64,000 nucleotides of DNA from assembly GCF_900100925.1 (NCBI RefSeq), contig NZ_FNKO01000002.1:2170001-2234000 (forward strand), given 5' to 3'. The translations under genes were made by a program, and so were the position numbers. Below, piece after piece: positions 8,490 to 17,439 of this stretch (positions are counted from its first letter, which is position 1; each line of letters opens with the position of its first letter). The notes under the pieces are model-generated. The model did not search any database. It was given only the letters and a program-made list of their open reading frames with translations, and was not told where the DNA came from. The stretch is from Actinopolyspora saharensis. Lineage in GTDB: Bacteria; Actinomycetota; Actinomycetes; Mycobacteriales; Pseudonocardiaceae.

Positions 8490-9412
8490 CGGGGGACCTC
8501 CTGCTGCGTCGCGTTCCCGGGGTCCTGCTCGTAGTGCCGCAGGAACAGCTCCTCGAGGGTGGGTGGCTGGCTGGTCAGGTCGTGCACGCCGATCCGGGTG
8601 AGTCGGCGCAGCAGCTCGTCCAGCGCGGGGGTGTCCACTTCGCAGCGGATCCGGGCGCCGTCGACGACGAGGTCGTGCACCCCGGGGAGCTCCTCCAGGC
8701 CTTCGGGGGGAGCGGAGAGCTCGGCGGTGACCGAGGTGCGGGTGAGGTGGCGCAGTTCGGACAGCGTGCCGGACTCCACCGTGCTGCCCGCGCGGACGAT
8801 CGTCACCCTGTCGCACAGCGCCTCGACCTCGGACAGGATGTGGCTGGACAGCAGGACCGTGCGCCCCTCCCGCTGCTGCTCGCGGACGCACTCGCGGAAG
8901 GTCTCCTCCATCAGCGGGTCCAGCCCGGAGGTCGGCTCGTCCAGGATCAGCAGTTCGCACTCGGAGGCCAGGGCGGCCACGAGCCCGACCTTCTGCCTGT
9001 TGCCCTTGGAGTAGGTGCGTGCCTTCTTGCGCGGATCGAGGTCGAACCGTTCGAGCAGCTCGGCCCTGCGCCGGGTGTCGATCCCGCCGCGCAGCCGCCC
9101 GAGCAGGTCGATGACCTCACCGCCGGAGAGGTTCGGCCAGAGGGTCACGTCGCCGGGGACGTAGGCGATCCGGCGGTGCAGCGCGGTGGCGTCGTTCCAG
9201 GGGTCCCCACCGAGCAGGCCCGCTGTTCCCGAGTCGGCTCGGAGCAGGCCGAGCAGGATCCTGATCGTGGTCGTCTTGCCCGCTCCGTTGGGGCCGAGGA
9301 AGCCGTGGACCTCCCCGGAGCGCACCTCGAGGTCGAGTCCGTCGAGCGCTCGGGTGGCTCCGAAGTTCTTGGTCAGTCCGGCGACGGAGATGGCCGGGGG
9401 TGCGGAATTCAT
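8486..9412 (-). CDS. ABC transporter ATP-binding protein
   Basis: The 308-aa ATPase partner of the permease at 6894-8489. Walker A is [10 protein letters not shown] near residue 39. The signature region is [15 protein letters not shown], Walker B is [14 protein letters not shown] near 160, and the switch His is in [13 protein letters not shown]. This is the DrrA/CcmA-like class that pairs with ABC-2 permeases to export drugs or lipids. Residues about 225-300 form a C-terminal extension usual for this class. It is divergent from the regulator at 9845; a 430-bp intergenic region carries two matching operators, one overlapping the likely promoter of this gene. Confidence 0.92.
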   Translation of the reverse strand: MNSAPPAISVAGLTKNFGATRALDGLDLEVRSGEVHGFLGPNGAGKTTTIRILLGLLRADSGTAGLLGGDPWNDATALHRRIAYVPGDVTLWPNLSGGEVIDLLGRLRGGIDTRRRAELLERFDLDPRKKARTYSKGNRQKVGLVAALASECELLILDEPTSGLDPLMEETFRECVREQQREGRTVLLSSHILSEVEALCDRVTIVRAGSTVESGTLSELRHLTRTSVTAELSAPPEGLEELPGVHDLVVDGARIRCEVDTPALDELLRRLTRIGVHDLTSQPPTLEELFLRHYEQDPGNATQQEVPR

Positions 9413-9655
9413 GTCGATTCCTCCGGGATACCCGTTCGGGAGGTTGTTCGCGTGTCGGCGCTTTCGGTCCCGCGCCGGTTCAGCGCCGGTTCAGCCAGCG
9501 TGGCGCGGTCCGTTGACGTGGCGCTGTCGCGCTCGTCGGCGGATCGGGGTCCGCCGTGCGCGCGCCGGCCCGGGAGGAGTAGAGCCCGGTTCCGGGGTGT
9601 CCCACCCGAGTGGCTGTGGCGACCTCAGGTATCACGGTGGCGATGATACACAACT

Positions 9656-9671
9656 TTCACAAATTCGTGAA
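9656..9671. promoter_or_regulatory. Operator 1 for the ABC exporter (TTCAC-N6-GTGAA)
   Basis: A perfect inverted repeat, TTCAC and GTGAA, separated by AAATTC. On the minus strand it overlaps a possible -35 TTCACG whose -10 TATCAT follows 17 bp later, facing the ABC genes. An identical half-site pair occurs at 9768. Confidence 0.65.
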
Positions 9672-9767
9672 TAGTATGAACACAGCTGTTCGGCGTCGGC
9701 TGCTCCGGAACGCTCCGGATGCGCTCGGATGCTCGCCCGCTGCCACCCGCTGTTAAGCTACACTGTT

Positions 9768-9783
9768 TTCACAAAGCAGTGAA
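9768..9783. promoter_or_regulatory. Operator 2 upstream of the GbsR/MarR regulator (TTCAC-N6-GTGAA)
   Basis: A second perfect TTCAC/GTGAA inverted repeat, with spacer AAAGCA. It sits just after a TACACT box (9759-9764) and 61 bp before the regulator start at 9845, where a bound repressor would block transcription start. It suggests autoregulation. Confidence 0.65.
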
Positions 9784-9844
9784 CTTTGGCAAATCGGTAA
9801 ATCAGCTGTCCGGGCGGCTGAGCGAGCACTGCGGGAGGTTCCGG

Positions 9845-10342
9845 ATGTCCGAGACAACGCCGAATCCCGCGCAGGGGCGCGACGAGCAGGAGGTGGCGCG
9901 CTTCGTCGAGCGCTTCGCCCTGGACTTCAGCGAGGCCGGGTTCCCCCGCATGGCCGCGCGGGTGTTCGTCCGGCTGCTGGTGACGGACGAGGGGTCCTGC
10001 ACGGCGGCGGAGCTCGCCCGCTCCCTGCAGGTCAGCGCGGCGGCGATTTCCGGGGCCGTGCGCTACCTGATCCAGGTGGGACTGGTCGTGCGCGAACGCG
10101 AACCGGGCAGCAGGCGTGATCACTACACCGTCCGCGACGACATGTGGTACGAGGCGTTCGCGCAACGCGACGAGCAGTTCCAGCACTGGGAGAACACCCT
10201 GCTGGAGGGTGTTTCCGCGCTCGGGGCGGAAACGGCGGCCGGAAGCAGGCTGGACGAGACGCGACGCTTCTTCGAGTTCCTGCGCGCCGAGCTGCCCAAG
10301 CTCATGGACAAGTGGCGTGCTCAGGAGGGGCGGGAGAAATAG
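9845..10342 (+). CDS. GbsR/MarR-family transcriptional regulator
   Basis: A 165-aa winged-helix DNA-binding protein. The helix-turn-helix region is at about residues 45-85 (SCTAAELARSLQVSAAAISG) and the wing follows at REREPGSRRDHYTV. The remaining residues are helical and probably dimerise; the pattern MWYEAFAQRDEQFQHWE matches GbsR-like regulators often found beside ABC-2 exporters. Start at ATG 9845, with GGGAGG 6 nt upstream. It is divergent from the exporter, and two identical-type operators lie between. It most likely represses both itself and the exporter until an unknown ligand binds. Confidence 0.85.
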   Translation: MSETTPNPAQGRDEQEVARFVERFALDFSEAGFPRMAARVFVRLLVTDEGSCTAAELARSLQVSAAAISGAVRYLIQVGLVVREREPGSRRDHYTVRDDMWYEAFAQRDEQFQHWENTLLEGVSALGAETAAGSRLDETRRFFEFLRAELPKLMDKWRAQEGREK

Positions 10343-10375
10343 AGTCGGCGGTTCGGTTTGCTCGACGGGGCGCTT

Positions 10376-10600
10376 GGCGGAACCTCTCGCCGGCTCTCGC
10401 TGCGGGTGCCCCGAGGTCGGGTAGCGGTCCGGGGTCGTGCGGTTTCGCGCGAAACGTCCCCCCGTGCGGCGCGAGAACCCGCGGTCGGTCGGGTCGCGCA
10501 GGCTCACAGCGCTCGCGTTGGACGCGAAGCCTTGCGCGGGGAGTTCCGCGGCTGCTCGATGGGCGCGCCCCCGCGGCCGAGCGCCGACCGAGGTTCCGCC
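10376..10600 (+). repeat. Dispersed repeat family A, copy 1, bounded by inverted ends
   Basis: This copy begins GGCGGAACCTC at 10376 and ends at 10600 with the inverted copy GCGCCGACCGAGGTTCCGCC. Internal blocks CTGCGGGTGCCCCGAGGTCG, TCGCGCGAAACG and AGCGCTCGCGTTGGA recur at 24.4-24.9 kb. It fills most of the gap between the regulator and the M23 peptidase gene. It contains no convincing ORF. Confidence 0.6.
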
Positions 10601-10639
10601 CCCCGCACCGCTGCGTGAACCGAGCCGCCGTTCTCGAAT

Positions 10640-11491
10640 TCAGGTGAGGCTGACACCGCGGGCGTTGAGCCAGGGCAGCGGGTTGATCTTCTTGCCGCTC
10701 TGGTTCCACACCTCGAAGTGCAGATGCGTTCCCGTGGAGAAGCCGCGGTTGCCCATGGTGGCGATCTGGTCGCCTGCCTCCACCTTCTCGCCCTCCTGCA
10801 CGGTGATGCTGTGCACGTGGCCGTAGACGGTGATGGTGCCGTCGGTGTGCTGCACCCGCACCCAGAGGCCGAATCCGCTCGCGGAACCGGCTTCGATCAC
10901 CGTGCCCTCGGCGACGGAGGCGATTTTGGTGCCTTTGCTGTTGGCGATGTCGATGCCGTAGTGGGTGGTTCCCCAGCGTCCGCCGAATCCGGAGGTGAAC
11001 GTGCCTTCCGCCGGGGCGACGTAGTCGGGTTGCTGCGCCTCGCGGATGGCCGCTTCGCGGGCGCGCTCGACGCGCTGGCTCTTGGCTATCTTGCGGACTT
11101 CGTCGTCGGTGTTGGCGGTGCGTGCCACGGGCAGCACCTCGGGGGAAGGTGCGGCCCCGCCGACGCCCGCGCTAGCGCCGTCCGAGCCCTTGGTCCCCGT
11201 GCTGTTGTCCTCGGTGGCGGTTCCCAACGAGGCGGCGGCTTCCTGGCTGGAAGCCAGCGGTGTGGAGTCGTCCTGCTGGGAGTCGGACTGGTCCTGTTCG
11301 GAAGCCATCGCCTGTCCGGCGGCTGCGAAGGCGCCTGCAGCGACGGCCGCGACGACGATTCGTCCGCGCCACACCGAGGAAGACGTCGGGGTCCGGTGCT
11401 TGCGGAATTGGTCCTGAGTGGACACCTCGTCCGAGTCGTGCTGTTTTACCGGGGCGTTTGTCTGACCGCCGGGGGAGCGGTATCGAGTCAA
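10640..11491 (-). CDS. M23-family cell-wall endopeptidase
   Basis: A secreted or membrane-anchored peptidoglycan hydrolase (LytM fold). The 283-aa protein has an N-terminal hydrophobic segment at about residues 45-65 (RIVVAAVAAGAFAAAGQAMA), a Ser/Gln/Asp-rich linker, and a C-terminal zinc peptidase domain. The metal motifs are HYGIDIAN (HxxxD) and HLHFEVW (HxH). TTG 11491 is proposed as the start because GGAAGG lies 7 nt upstream; residues upstream in frame do not resemble a signal peptide. The position corresponds to M. tuberculosis Rv0950c. It is read away from the membrane-protein gene at 12076, with a long hairpin-containing leader between them. Confidence 0.88.
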   Translation of the reverse strand: MTRYRSPGGQTNAPVKQHDSDEVSTQDQFRKHRTPTSSSVWRGRIVVAAVAAGAFAAAGQAMASEQDQSDSQQDDSTPLASSQEAAASLGTATEDNSTGTKGSDGASAGVGGAAPSPEVLPVARTANTDDEVRKIAKSQRVERAREAAIREAQQPDYVAPAEGTFTSGFGGRWGTTHYGIDIANSKGTKIASVAEGTVIEAGSASGFGLWVRVQHTDGTITVYGHVHSITVQEGEKVEAGDQIATMGNRGFSTGTHLHFEVWNQSGKKINPLPWLNARGVSLT

Positions 11492-12075
11492 TGCTTGACC
11501 TTCCGTCTCGGGGAGTCGGACCACAGGGCCGGGTTGGGGAGACCCGGTCCGGTCGTCGGGGTAACCGGTATTTGTCCCTGTTCGTGATCTGACTGTGACA
11601 ACGGACGCCGGGACATTAACCAAGGGAGTCCCCTAGGGGCAAATCCCGATCGAGTCCGCCGCGGCTCGGCACGCCGGAGGCGCACTGCTTCGCCCGTCGT
11701 TCCGGAACGGCTTTCCCGCTGTGTCATCCAGCGATCCGAACGTGGTCTTGCCTGCGTTTTTCCCGCAATGGCAGGACTGTCCTATTAGCATCGCGCTCGT
11801 GATCCGGGCGAGCACGCCGAGGTTGAGCGAGGGTACCGAAAAGTGTCTCAAGTCACAACTCGGTGTGATCGCCTCGCGGTGTGGTCGTTGACGTGTTCGG
11901 GGGTGGCTCGGCGGTGATGAACACGAAAAGTGTCCAATTGGAACGCTGAGTGTCCGACTCTCGTGTGGAGTGCTGAAAGACCCTCGCTCGAAAAGATGAT
12001 TTCGGGGCTCGCTGCGTTGCGCGGGCCCTCGGGGCGTGCCCGCCCCGGGGCCTCGAGCTTGTTAGCGTCGATGCC
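11492..12075. other. Long intergenic region between M23 peptidase and membrane protein
   Basis: 584 bp without a secure gene. On the minus strand the peptidase leader can fold into hairpins, including CCGGGT paired with ACCCGG across CTCCCCA (about 11536-11556), and the palindrome CCCCTAGGGG lies at about 11630-11640. A candidate 30-codon leaderless ORF is listed separately. Further right, two GAAAAGTGT words and a lower-GC patch suggest promoter sequence. I looked for a c-di-AMP riboswitch core and did not find one. Confidence 0.4.
11799..11891 (+). CDS. Candidate leaderless micro-ORF (30 aa)
   Basis: A TAGCAT box at 11786-11791 is followed after exactly 7 nt by GTG and 30 open codons (MIRASTPRLSEGTEKCLKSQ...), ending in TGA at 11889. 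The same box-to-start spacing is seen at at least seven well-supported genes here. There is no homology I recognise and no codon-based proof of translation. It could equally mark the start of a small RNA or the long leader of the gene at 12076. Confidence 0.22.
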   Translation: MIRASTPRLSEGTEKCLKSQLGVIASRCGR

Positions 12076-13848
12076 GTGAATGCCCGTTCCGGTCAAGAGC
12101 CCGGAGCCGAGCCCGATGCCGAGGTCGGGTCCGGTCGACCCGGAAAATCGGACATGAGGACCACAGCGGACAGTGCTCCCGTCAGAGCGGGGAACCGCTC
12201 GTTGCGGGTGCTGCGGACGGCCTCCGGGATCGCCGCGGTGGCGGCCCTGTGCATCGGTGCTGCTCCGCTGCTCGGTGTGGTCTCGCCGTCGGTTTCGCCC
12301 GCCTACACCTCCTGGCCGGTGCTGTTGCTGCTCGGCCTGCTACTTCCGGCGTTGTCCGCGTTCTTCCTCCGCTCGGGCCGTCCGGCCGCGGCGCGCGCAG
12401 TGCTGATCGCCGCGGGGGCGTTCGCACCGAGCGCGCTGCTGGACGACGTCCAACTGCTGGTCGAGCCCGGCCTGGTCACCGATCCCGCCTTGTTCCTGCG
12501 TGAGAGCCTCCACCCGCTGGCGCCCTCGAGCGGTGCCTGGCTGTTGTCGGCCGGGCACGTGCTGATCGGTGCTGCGGGAGTGCTCGCCTGGACCGCTCGC
12601 GGCCCCGCCGGTGCGAGCGAAGGAAGTCCCGCGGGCAGGAGACAGGGCCTGCTGGCCGGGGTGCTGTGCACCGCGGTGCTGGGTGCGATCGGCGCCCTGC
12701 TCGCCCGCTTCGTCTCCACCGATCCCTTCGTGCTCACCGGGACGGGGCCGGACACCTCCGTGCCGGTCTTCGCGGGGGACCTGCTGCTGGCGATCACCCT
12801 CCCGCTCGTCGCGGGCGTCGCCGTGAGCTCGGTGGACGCGGACACCGCGCGCGGAGGGCTGCTCGGTTCGGCGGCCGCCCTCGCGGGAACGACCGTCCCC
12901 GTGCTCGGAGCCGTGCTGTTCGACCCGGAGCTGTCGATCGGCTGGGGAGCGGTCTTCGAGCTGGTGGCCGTGGTCGCCTTCGCGGTGCTGGCCCTGCCCG
13001 CGGGACGGGTGGTCGACAGCGCGCCCGCCTCCGCCGAGGTCGAGCTGCCCGGGCACGACAGGTTGTCCGTGGCCGCCGGGATCCTGGCGGTGCTCGCAGG
13101 AGCGCTGGCGGTCGTCGCCGCGCTGTCCCCCCAGCTGCGCACTGCCGAGGGGGAAGTCGGCCTGGCCGAGTACGTGAACCTGCGCCAGCCCCTGGTCGCC
13201 GGCTGCGCGTTCGCGCTGCTCGGTGCCGCCCTGCTCTTCCGCCGGGGAAGGGCGGCGCGTCCCGCGCTGGCGGTGGCCTGGGTGATCGTGGTGCTGGCCG
13301 GTGCCGCGAGCCTGGACATCGTGCTGCACGCGGCCCGCGCCACCGGAGCCGAACTGCTCGGCCTCGGCACGTGGCTGACGGTCGTCGCGATCCTGCTGGC
13401 CGGGGCCGCTGCCTGTTGCGCCGGACTGGCGGGCGGCATCGAGCGCGACGAGGTGGACCTGAGCGAGACGAGCGCCGACCGCGTGCTGATCGTGCCCGCG
13501 GTGCTGCTCGGACTGCTCACGGTCGCGGCCTTCACGCTCCCGGTGCTGACCGCGCCGGACTACGCCCCGCTCGGAATCCTGGCCGAGTTCGGCATCGCCT
13601 CGTGGGGGCTGCTCTGCGCGGTGCTGGCCGTGCTGGCGGCGCTGGTGCTGGTCCCCCTGGCGCGGGGCGAGCGCGCCGCCGGGCTGCTGGTCGGGTGCGC
13701 GCTGGTGCTTGCGATGCGTGCGCTGCAAGCCCCGTTGACGTCCTCCGGGGTGCCGGAATCAGCTCCCGGGGCGGGGCTGTGGTGCGCGTTGGCCGGTGTC
13801 GTGCTGGCCCTCGGGACGGCGGTCCGGGCGGCGCGCTCCCGTTCTTGA
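12076..13848 (+). CDS. Large multi-pass membrane protein, hypothetical (590 aa)
   Basis: After a hydrophilic N-terminus of about 45 residues, the protein is almost wholly hydrophobic, with about 14 predicted spans and short loops rich in Ala, Leu, Gly and Val. No transporter signature, conserved charged pair or catalytic motif stands out. The start GTG 12076 follows TAGCGT by 7 nt, indicating a leaderless mRNA. It sits between the M23 peptidase and sucC, a position with no counterpart in M. tuberculosis. It ends close to the sucC promoter region. I do not recognise a family. Confidence 0.75.
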   Translation: MNARSGQEPGAEPDAEVGSGRPGKSDMRTTADSAPVRAGNRSLRVLRTASGIAAVAALCIGAAPLLGVVSPSVSPAYTSWPVLLLLGLLLPALSAFFLRSGRPAAARAVLIAAGAFAPSALLDDVQLLVEPGLVTDPALFLRESLHPLAPSSGAWLLSAGHVLIGAAGVLAWTARGPAGASEGSPAGRRQGLLAGVLCTAVLGAIGALLARFVSTDPFVLTGTGPDTSVPVFAGDLLLAITLPLVAGVAVSSVDADTARGGLLGSAAALAGTTVPVLGAVLFDPELSIGWGAVFELVAVVAFAVLALPAGRVVDSAPASAEVELPGHDRLSVAAGILAVLAGALAVVAALSPQLRTAEGEVGLAEYVNLRQPLVAGCAFALLGAALLFRRGRAARPALAVAWVIVVLAGAASLDIVLHAARATGAELLGLGTWLTVVAILLAGAAACCAGLAGGIERDEVDLSETSADRVLIVPAVLLGLLTVAAFTLPVLTAPDYAPLGILAEFGIASWGLLCAVLAVLAALVLVPLARGERAAGLLVGCALVLAMRALQAPLTSSGVPESAPGAGLWCALAGVVLALGTAVRAARSRS

Positions 13849-14011
13849 TGTGAGCTTGACCGCTCCGTGCGACTCCCGCAGCACCGCACGGAGGGAATCG
13901 CCAGGTCGTGCCCGGTTGAGGGTGAGCGAGTTCACCGCATGCGCTGCTTCTGTCGTTCTCGCAGGTCGATATGGTTACCGGAGTCCGACACCGACGTCGC
14001 AGGAGAGTCGC

Positions 14012-15178
14012 GTGGACCTGTACGAATACCAGGCGAAGGAGATCTTCGCTTCCCACGGAATACCGACACTGCCCGGTTCCGTGGCCAATGATCCCAACGG
14101 GGCCAAGGCAGTCGCGGAAGAAATCGGCGGACCCGTGGTCGTCAAGGCCCAGGTCAAGGCCGGTGGTCGAGGCAAGGCCGGCGGTGTCAAGCTGGCCGAG
14201 ACCCCTTCCGAGGCCGAAACCAAGGCCGAGGCGATCCTCGGGCTAGACATCAAGGGCCACACCACGCGTCAAGTGCTGGTCACCGAGGCCTCCGACATCG
14301 CGGACGAGTACTACCTCTCGTTCCTGCTCGACCGCGCCAATCGCAACTTCCTCGCGATGGCCTCGGTCGAGGGAGGCGTGGAGATCGAGGAGGTCGCGGC
14401 CAACAATCCCGACGCGTTGGCCAGGGTTCCGATCGACCCGATCCACGGTGTGGACGAGGCCAAGGCCCGCGAGATCGTCGAGGCGGCCAAGTTCCCGGCG
14501 GAAATCGTCGATCAGGTCACCACCATCGTCGCCCAGCTCTGGGAGGCGTTCGTGGCCGAGGACGCGACCCTGTTCGAGATCAACCCGCTGGTCAAGGATC
14601 CGCAGGGTAAGGTCATCGCCCTCGACGGCAAGGTCACCCTCGACGACAACGCCTCGTTCCGGAACTCCAAGCAGTCCGAGTACGAGGACGAGGGTGCCCA
14701 GGACCCGCTGGAGGCCAAGGCCAAGGCCAAGGACCTCAACTACGTCAAGCTCGACGGCGAGGTCGGCATCATCGGCAACGGTGCCGGTCTTGTTATGTCC
14801 ACTTTGGACGTGGTCGCTTACGCGGGTGCCGAGCACAACGACGTCAAGCCCGCCAACTTCCTCGACATCGGCGGGGGAGCCTCCGCCGACGTCATGGCGG
14901 CCGGACTGGACGTCATCCTCGGCGATCCGGACGTGAAGTCCGTCTTCGTCAACGTTTTCGGCGGCATCACCGCCTGTGACGCTGTCGCGAACGGCATCGT
15001 CCAGGCGCTGAGGATGCTCGGCGACGAGGCGGCCAAGCCGCTGGTGGTCCGGCTCGACGGCAACAACGTCGAGGAGGGCAGGCGAATCCTGGCCGAGGCC
15101 GACCACCCGCTGGTCACATTGGTCGACACCATGGACGGCGCGGCCGACAAGGCCGCCGAGCTGGCTGCGGGCGAATAA
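14012..15178 (+). CDS. sucC: Succinyl-CoA synthetase (ADP-forming) beta subunit
   Basis: TCA-cycle enzyme subunit that binds the nucleotide and succinate and makes ATP (or GTP) from succinyl-CoA together with SucD. The 388-aa length is standard. Residues 1-240 are the ATP-grasp domain ([35 protein letters not shown]). The C-terminal ligase-CoA domain shows [15 protein letters not shown] and NFLDIGGGA. The start GTG 14012 has AGGAGAG 6 nt upstream. A TATGGT box at 13970-13975 could give a leader of about 30 nt. It is followed 13 bp later by sucD, an operon. Confidence 0.96.
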   Translation: MDLYEYQAKEIFASHGIPTLPGSVANDPNGAKAVAEEIGGPVVVKAQVKAGGRGKAGGVKLAETPSEAETKAEAILGLDIKGHTTRQVLVTEASDIADEYYLSFLLDRANRNFLAMASVEGGVEIEEVAANNPDALARVPIDPIHGVDEAKAREIVEAAKFPAEIVDQVTTIVAQLWEAFVAEDATLFEINPLVKDPQGKVIALDGKVTLDDNASFRNSKQSEYEDEGAQDPLEAKAKAKDLNYVKLDGEVGIIGNGAGLVMSTLDVVAYAGAEHNDVKPANFLDIGGGASADVMAAGLDVILGDPDVKSVFVNVFGGITACDAVANGIVQALRMLGDEAAKPLVVRLDGNNVEEGRRILAEADHPLVTLVDTMDGAADKAAELAAGE

Positions 15179-15191
15179 GGGGCGAGCTGCT

Positions 15192-16076
15192 GTGTCAATC
15201 TTCCTCAACGAAAACAGTAAGGTCATCGTCCAGGGGATCACCGGTTCCGAGGGCACCAAGCACACCGCTCGGATGCTGCGTTCCGGAACGAACATCGTCG
15301 GCGGTGTGAACGCCCGCAAGGCCGGGCAGAGCGTCGAGATCGAGGGCAGCCAGCTGCCCGTCTTCGGCAGCGTCAAGGAGGCGATGGCCGAGACGGGGGC
15401 CGACGTCTCCGTGGTGTTCGTGCCGCCCAAGTTCGCCAAGGAAGCCGTGATCGAGGCGATCGACGCCGAGATCGGCCTCGCCGTGGTGATCACCGAGGGC
15501 ATCCCGGTGCACGACGCGGCCTACTTCTGGTCGCACGCCAATGCGACCGGCAACCGGACCCGCATCGTCGGTCCGAACTGCCCCGGTGTGATCTCGCCGG
15601 GCAAGTCCAACGCGGGCATCATCCCGGCCGACATCACCTCGGGCGGCAAGATCGGCCTGGTGTCCAAGTCCGGCACGCTGACCTACCAGATGATGTACGA
15701 GCTGCGCGACATCGGTTTCTCCACCTGTGTCGGCATCGGTGGCGACCCGGTCATCGGGACCACCCACATCGACGCGCTGCGGTCCTTCGAGCAGGATCCG
15801 GAGACCGAGGCGATCGTCATGATCGGTGAGATCGGTGGTGACGCCGAGGAGCGCGCTGCCGAGTACATCAAGGAGAACGTCAGCAAGCCGGTCGTCGGCT
15901 ACGTCGCGGGCTTCACCGCCCCCGAGGGCAAGACGATGGGGCACGCCGGCGCGATCGTCTCCGGCTCCGCGGGTACGGCGGACGCGAAGAAGGAGGCGCT
16001 GGAGGCAGCCGGGGTCAAGGTCGGCAAGACGCCGAGCGCGACCGCCAAGTTGATGCGTTCGATCATCAACGGCTGA
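15192..16076 (+). CDS. sucD: Succinyl-CoA synthetase alpha subunit
   Basis: Binds CoA and carries the phosphohistidine intermediate of succinyl-CoA synthetase. The 294-aa protein has an N-terminal CoA-binding Rossmann domain ([19 protein letters not shown]), the [10 protein letters not shown] motif near 130, and the active-site loop [14 protein letters not shown] with the phosphorylated His near residue 250. Start at GTG 15192, 13 bp after the sucC stop, with the AAGGGGCGAG stretch just upstream. A 7-bp hairpin follows the stop codon. Confidence 0.96.
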   Translation: MSIFLNENSKVIVQGITGSEGTKHTARMLRSGTNIVGGVNARKAGQSVEIEGSQLPVFGSVKEAMAETGADVSVVFVPPKFAKEAVIEAIDAEIGLAVVITEGIPVHDAAYFWSHANATGNRTRIVGPNCPGVISPGKSNAGIIPADITSGGKIGLVSKSGTLTYQMMYELRDIGFSTCVGIGGDPVIGTTHIDALRSFEQDPETEAIVMIGEIGGDAEERAAEYIKENVSKPVVGYVAGFTAPEGKTMGHAGAIVSGSAGTADAKKEALEAAGVKVGKTPSATAKLMRSIING

Positions 16077-16090
16077 GCACCGCGCCGTGG

Positions 16091-16109
16091 GACGGACACG
16101 CCGTCCGTC
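16091..16109 (+). terminator. Hairpin after sucD
   Basis: Perfect 7-bp stem GACGGAC/GTCCGTC with a 5-nt loop, 14 bp after the sucD stop; no T-run. Confidence 0.45.
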
Positions 16110-16314
16110 GGCCCGCACGCGGGTGCGACGGGCGGCGTTTCCGCGTCACGGGGCCGTGTCGCGTGTGCGCGTCACCGGGGCGGCTCGGGTGGCGCGTTCC
16201 TGTGACGCGGTTCCCGCGGGTTCGGTAGCGTCGTGATCGAGGTTCCGGCGCGCCCCTCGAACGAATGACCGCCGAACCGCTGTCTAACGATTCTCCGGTC
16301 AGGATGGAGTTCCC

Positions 16315-17271
16315 ATGCCCGCGCCCTACCCCCCACCCCAGCAACCCGCCGCGGCGGAGCGGGCGAAGTTCGAGCTGGACGCGAAGTCGATCCTCGCGCT
16401 CGCCGCGGTCGCGCTCGGTCTGATCAGCTGGCTCCTCGGATTCTTCGGTTCGGCGGGAACCATGCTGTCCGGCACGGTCGGAGCCGCCGTGATCGGCACT
16501 GCCGTGCTGGCCGGGATGTGGTTGCTTCCCCGGGTTCCGAGCTCGGTCGTCGCGATGGTTCCGCTCGCGGTGTACGCGACGCTGGCGCTGCTGCAGGCGC
16601 TCATCCTCGCGTGGACCTCCGCGGCTCCGTGGGCGGGCGGGGGACCGGCCTCCGTCGTGCTGGTGCTGCTGGTCCTGCTGCAGACGGTTTCCGCCGTGGG
16701 GCTGCTGCTGTTCGAGTACCGGATCCTCACACCGCCCGCCGTGGGCGGGGGAGCCACCCAGCAGGTGGCCCACCCGGGGCCGGCCGGGCAACCGGGCCAA
16801 CCCCAGCAGGGCCAACCCCAGCAGGGCCAACCCCAGCAGGGACAGCCCCAGCAGGGCGGGTGGAACCCGCAGAGCGGCCCCTACCCGGCCCAGCCCGGGG
16901 CACCGCAGCAGGGGGCACCGCAGCAGGGGGCACCGCAGCAGGGCGGCTGGAACCCCCAGTCGGGCGGTTTCGCACCGGGAACCGGTCAGGGCGTGGCCCA
17001 GCCCGGGCAGTTCGGGCAGCCCCAGCCGGCGCAGCCGCCCCAACCCCAGCCTGCCCAGCCGCAACCGGCTCAACCGCAGCCCGCGCAGCCGCAGGAGTAC
17101 GCCCAGCCCGGTTCGTTCGCCCAGCAGCCCTACCAGGGTGGCCAGCAGAACCCCTACGCCAGGCCGAATCCTCACGAGCAGCAGTCCTCCCAGGAGCAGC
17201 AGGGGGATCCCTCGGGAGGTCCGCAGGGCACTCAGCAGATGCCCCATCCCGGGCAGCAGCCTCCGAGCTGA
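16315..17271 (+). CDS. DUF5336-type membrane protein with Pro/Gln-rich tail (34-kDa antigen-like)
   Basis: 318 aa. Residues about 27-145 contain four hydrophobic spans; the rest is a long hydrophilic tail of Pro, Gln and Gly. The tail holds tandem repeats: GQPQQ four times (about residues 160-181), GAPQQ three times, and several QPQPA units. This layout and the place just after sucD match M. tuberculosis Rv0954, a membrane protein of the DUF5336 family whose role is unclear. RBS AGGATGGAG is 6 nt before ATG 16315. The repeats are encoded by near-identical DNA units, so length may vary between strains. Confidence 0.8.
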   Translation: MPAPYPPPQQPAAAERAKFELDAKSILALAAVALGLISWLLGFFGSAGTMLSGTVGAAVIGTAVLAGMWLLPRVPSSVVAMVPLAVYATLALLQALILAWTSAAPWAGGGPASVVLVLLVLLQTVSAVGLLLFEYRILTPPAVGGGATQQVAHPGPAGQPGQPQQGQPQQGQPQQGQPQQGGWNPQSGPYPAQPGAPQQGAPQQGAPQQGGWNPQSGGFAPGTGQGVAQPGQFGQPQPAQPPQPQPAQPQPAQPQPAQPQEYAQPGSFAQQPYQGGQQNPYARPNPHEQQSSQEQQGDPSGGPQGTQQMPHPGQQPPS

Positions 17272-17439
17272 AGGCACCGGGTTCCGCACCGTGCGGCGAC
17301 CGGCCGCGGTCGTCGCACGGGCGATTCCTCGATCGCGTGTTGGTTGAGTCCGTCGGGTGAGGTGGCGGGGCTTTCCCCCACACTTCCGTGATCACCCTTT
17401 CGGGGGCTGCGACGGCGCGTCGTCGCCAGCGCTCGGTGC

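Noticed and set aside
6894..9412. Antibiotic resistance island
   Set aside because: The exporter is a generic ABC-2 type with no resistance or biosynthesis genes nearby; substrate cannot be assigned.
11492..11860. c-di-AMP (ydaO-type) riboswitch before the M23 peptidase
   Set aside because: Such switches often precede actinobacterial wall hydrolases, but I could not find the conserved core; only ordinary GC-rich hairpins are visible.
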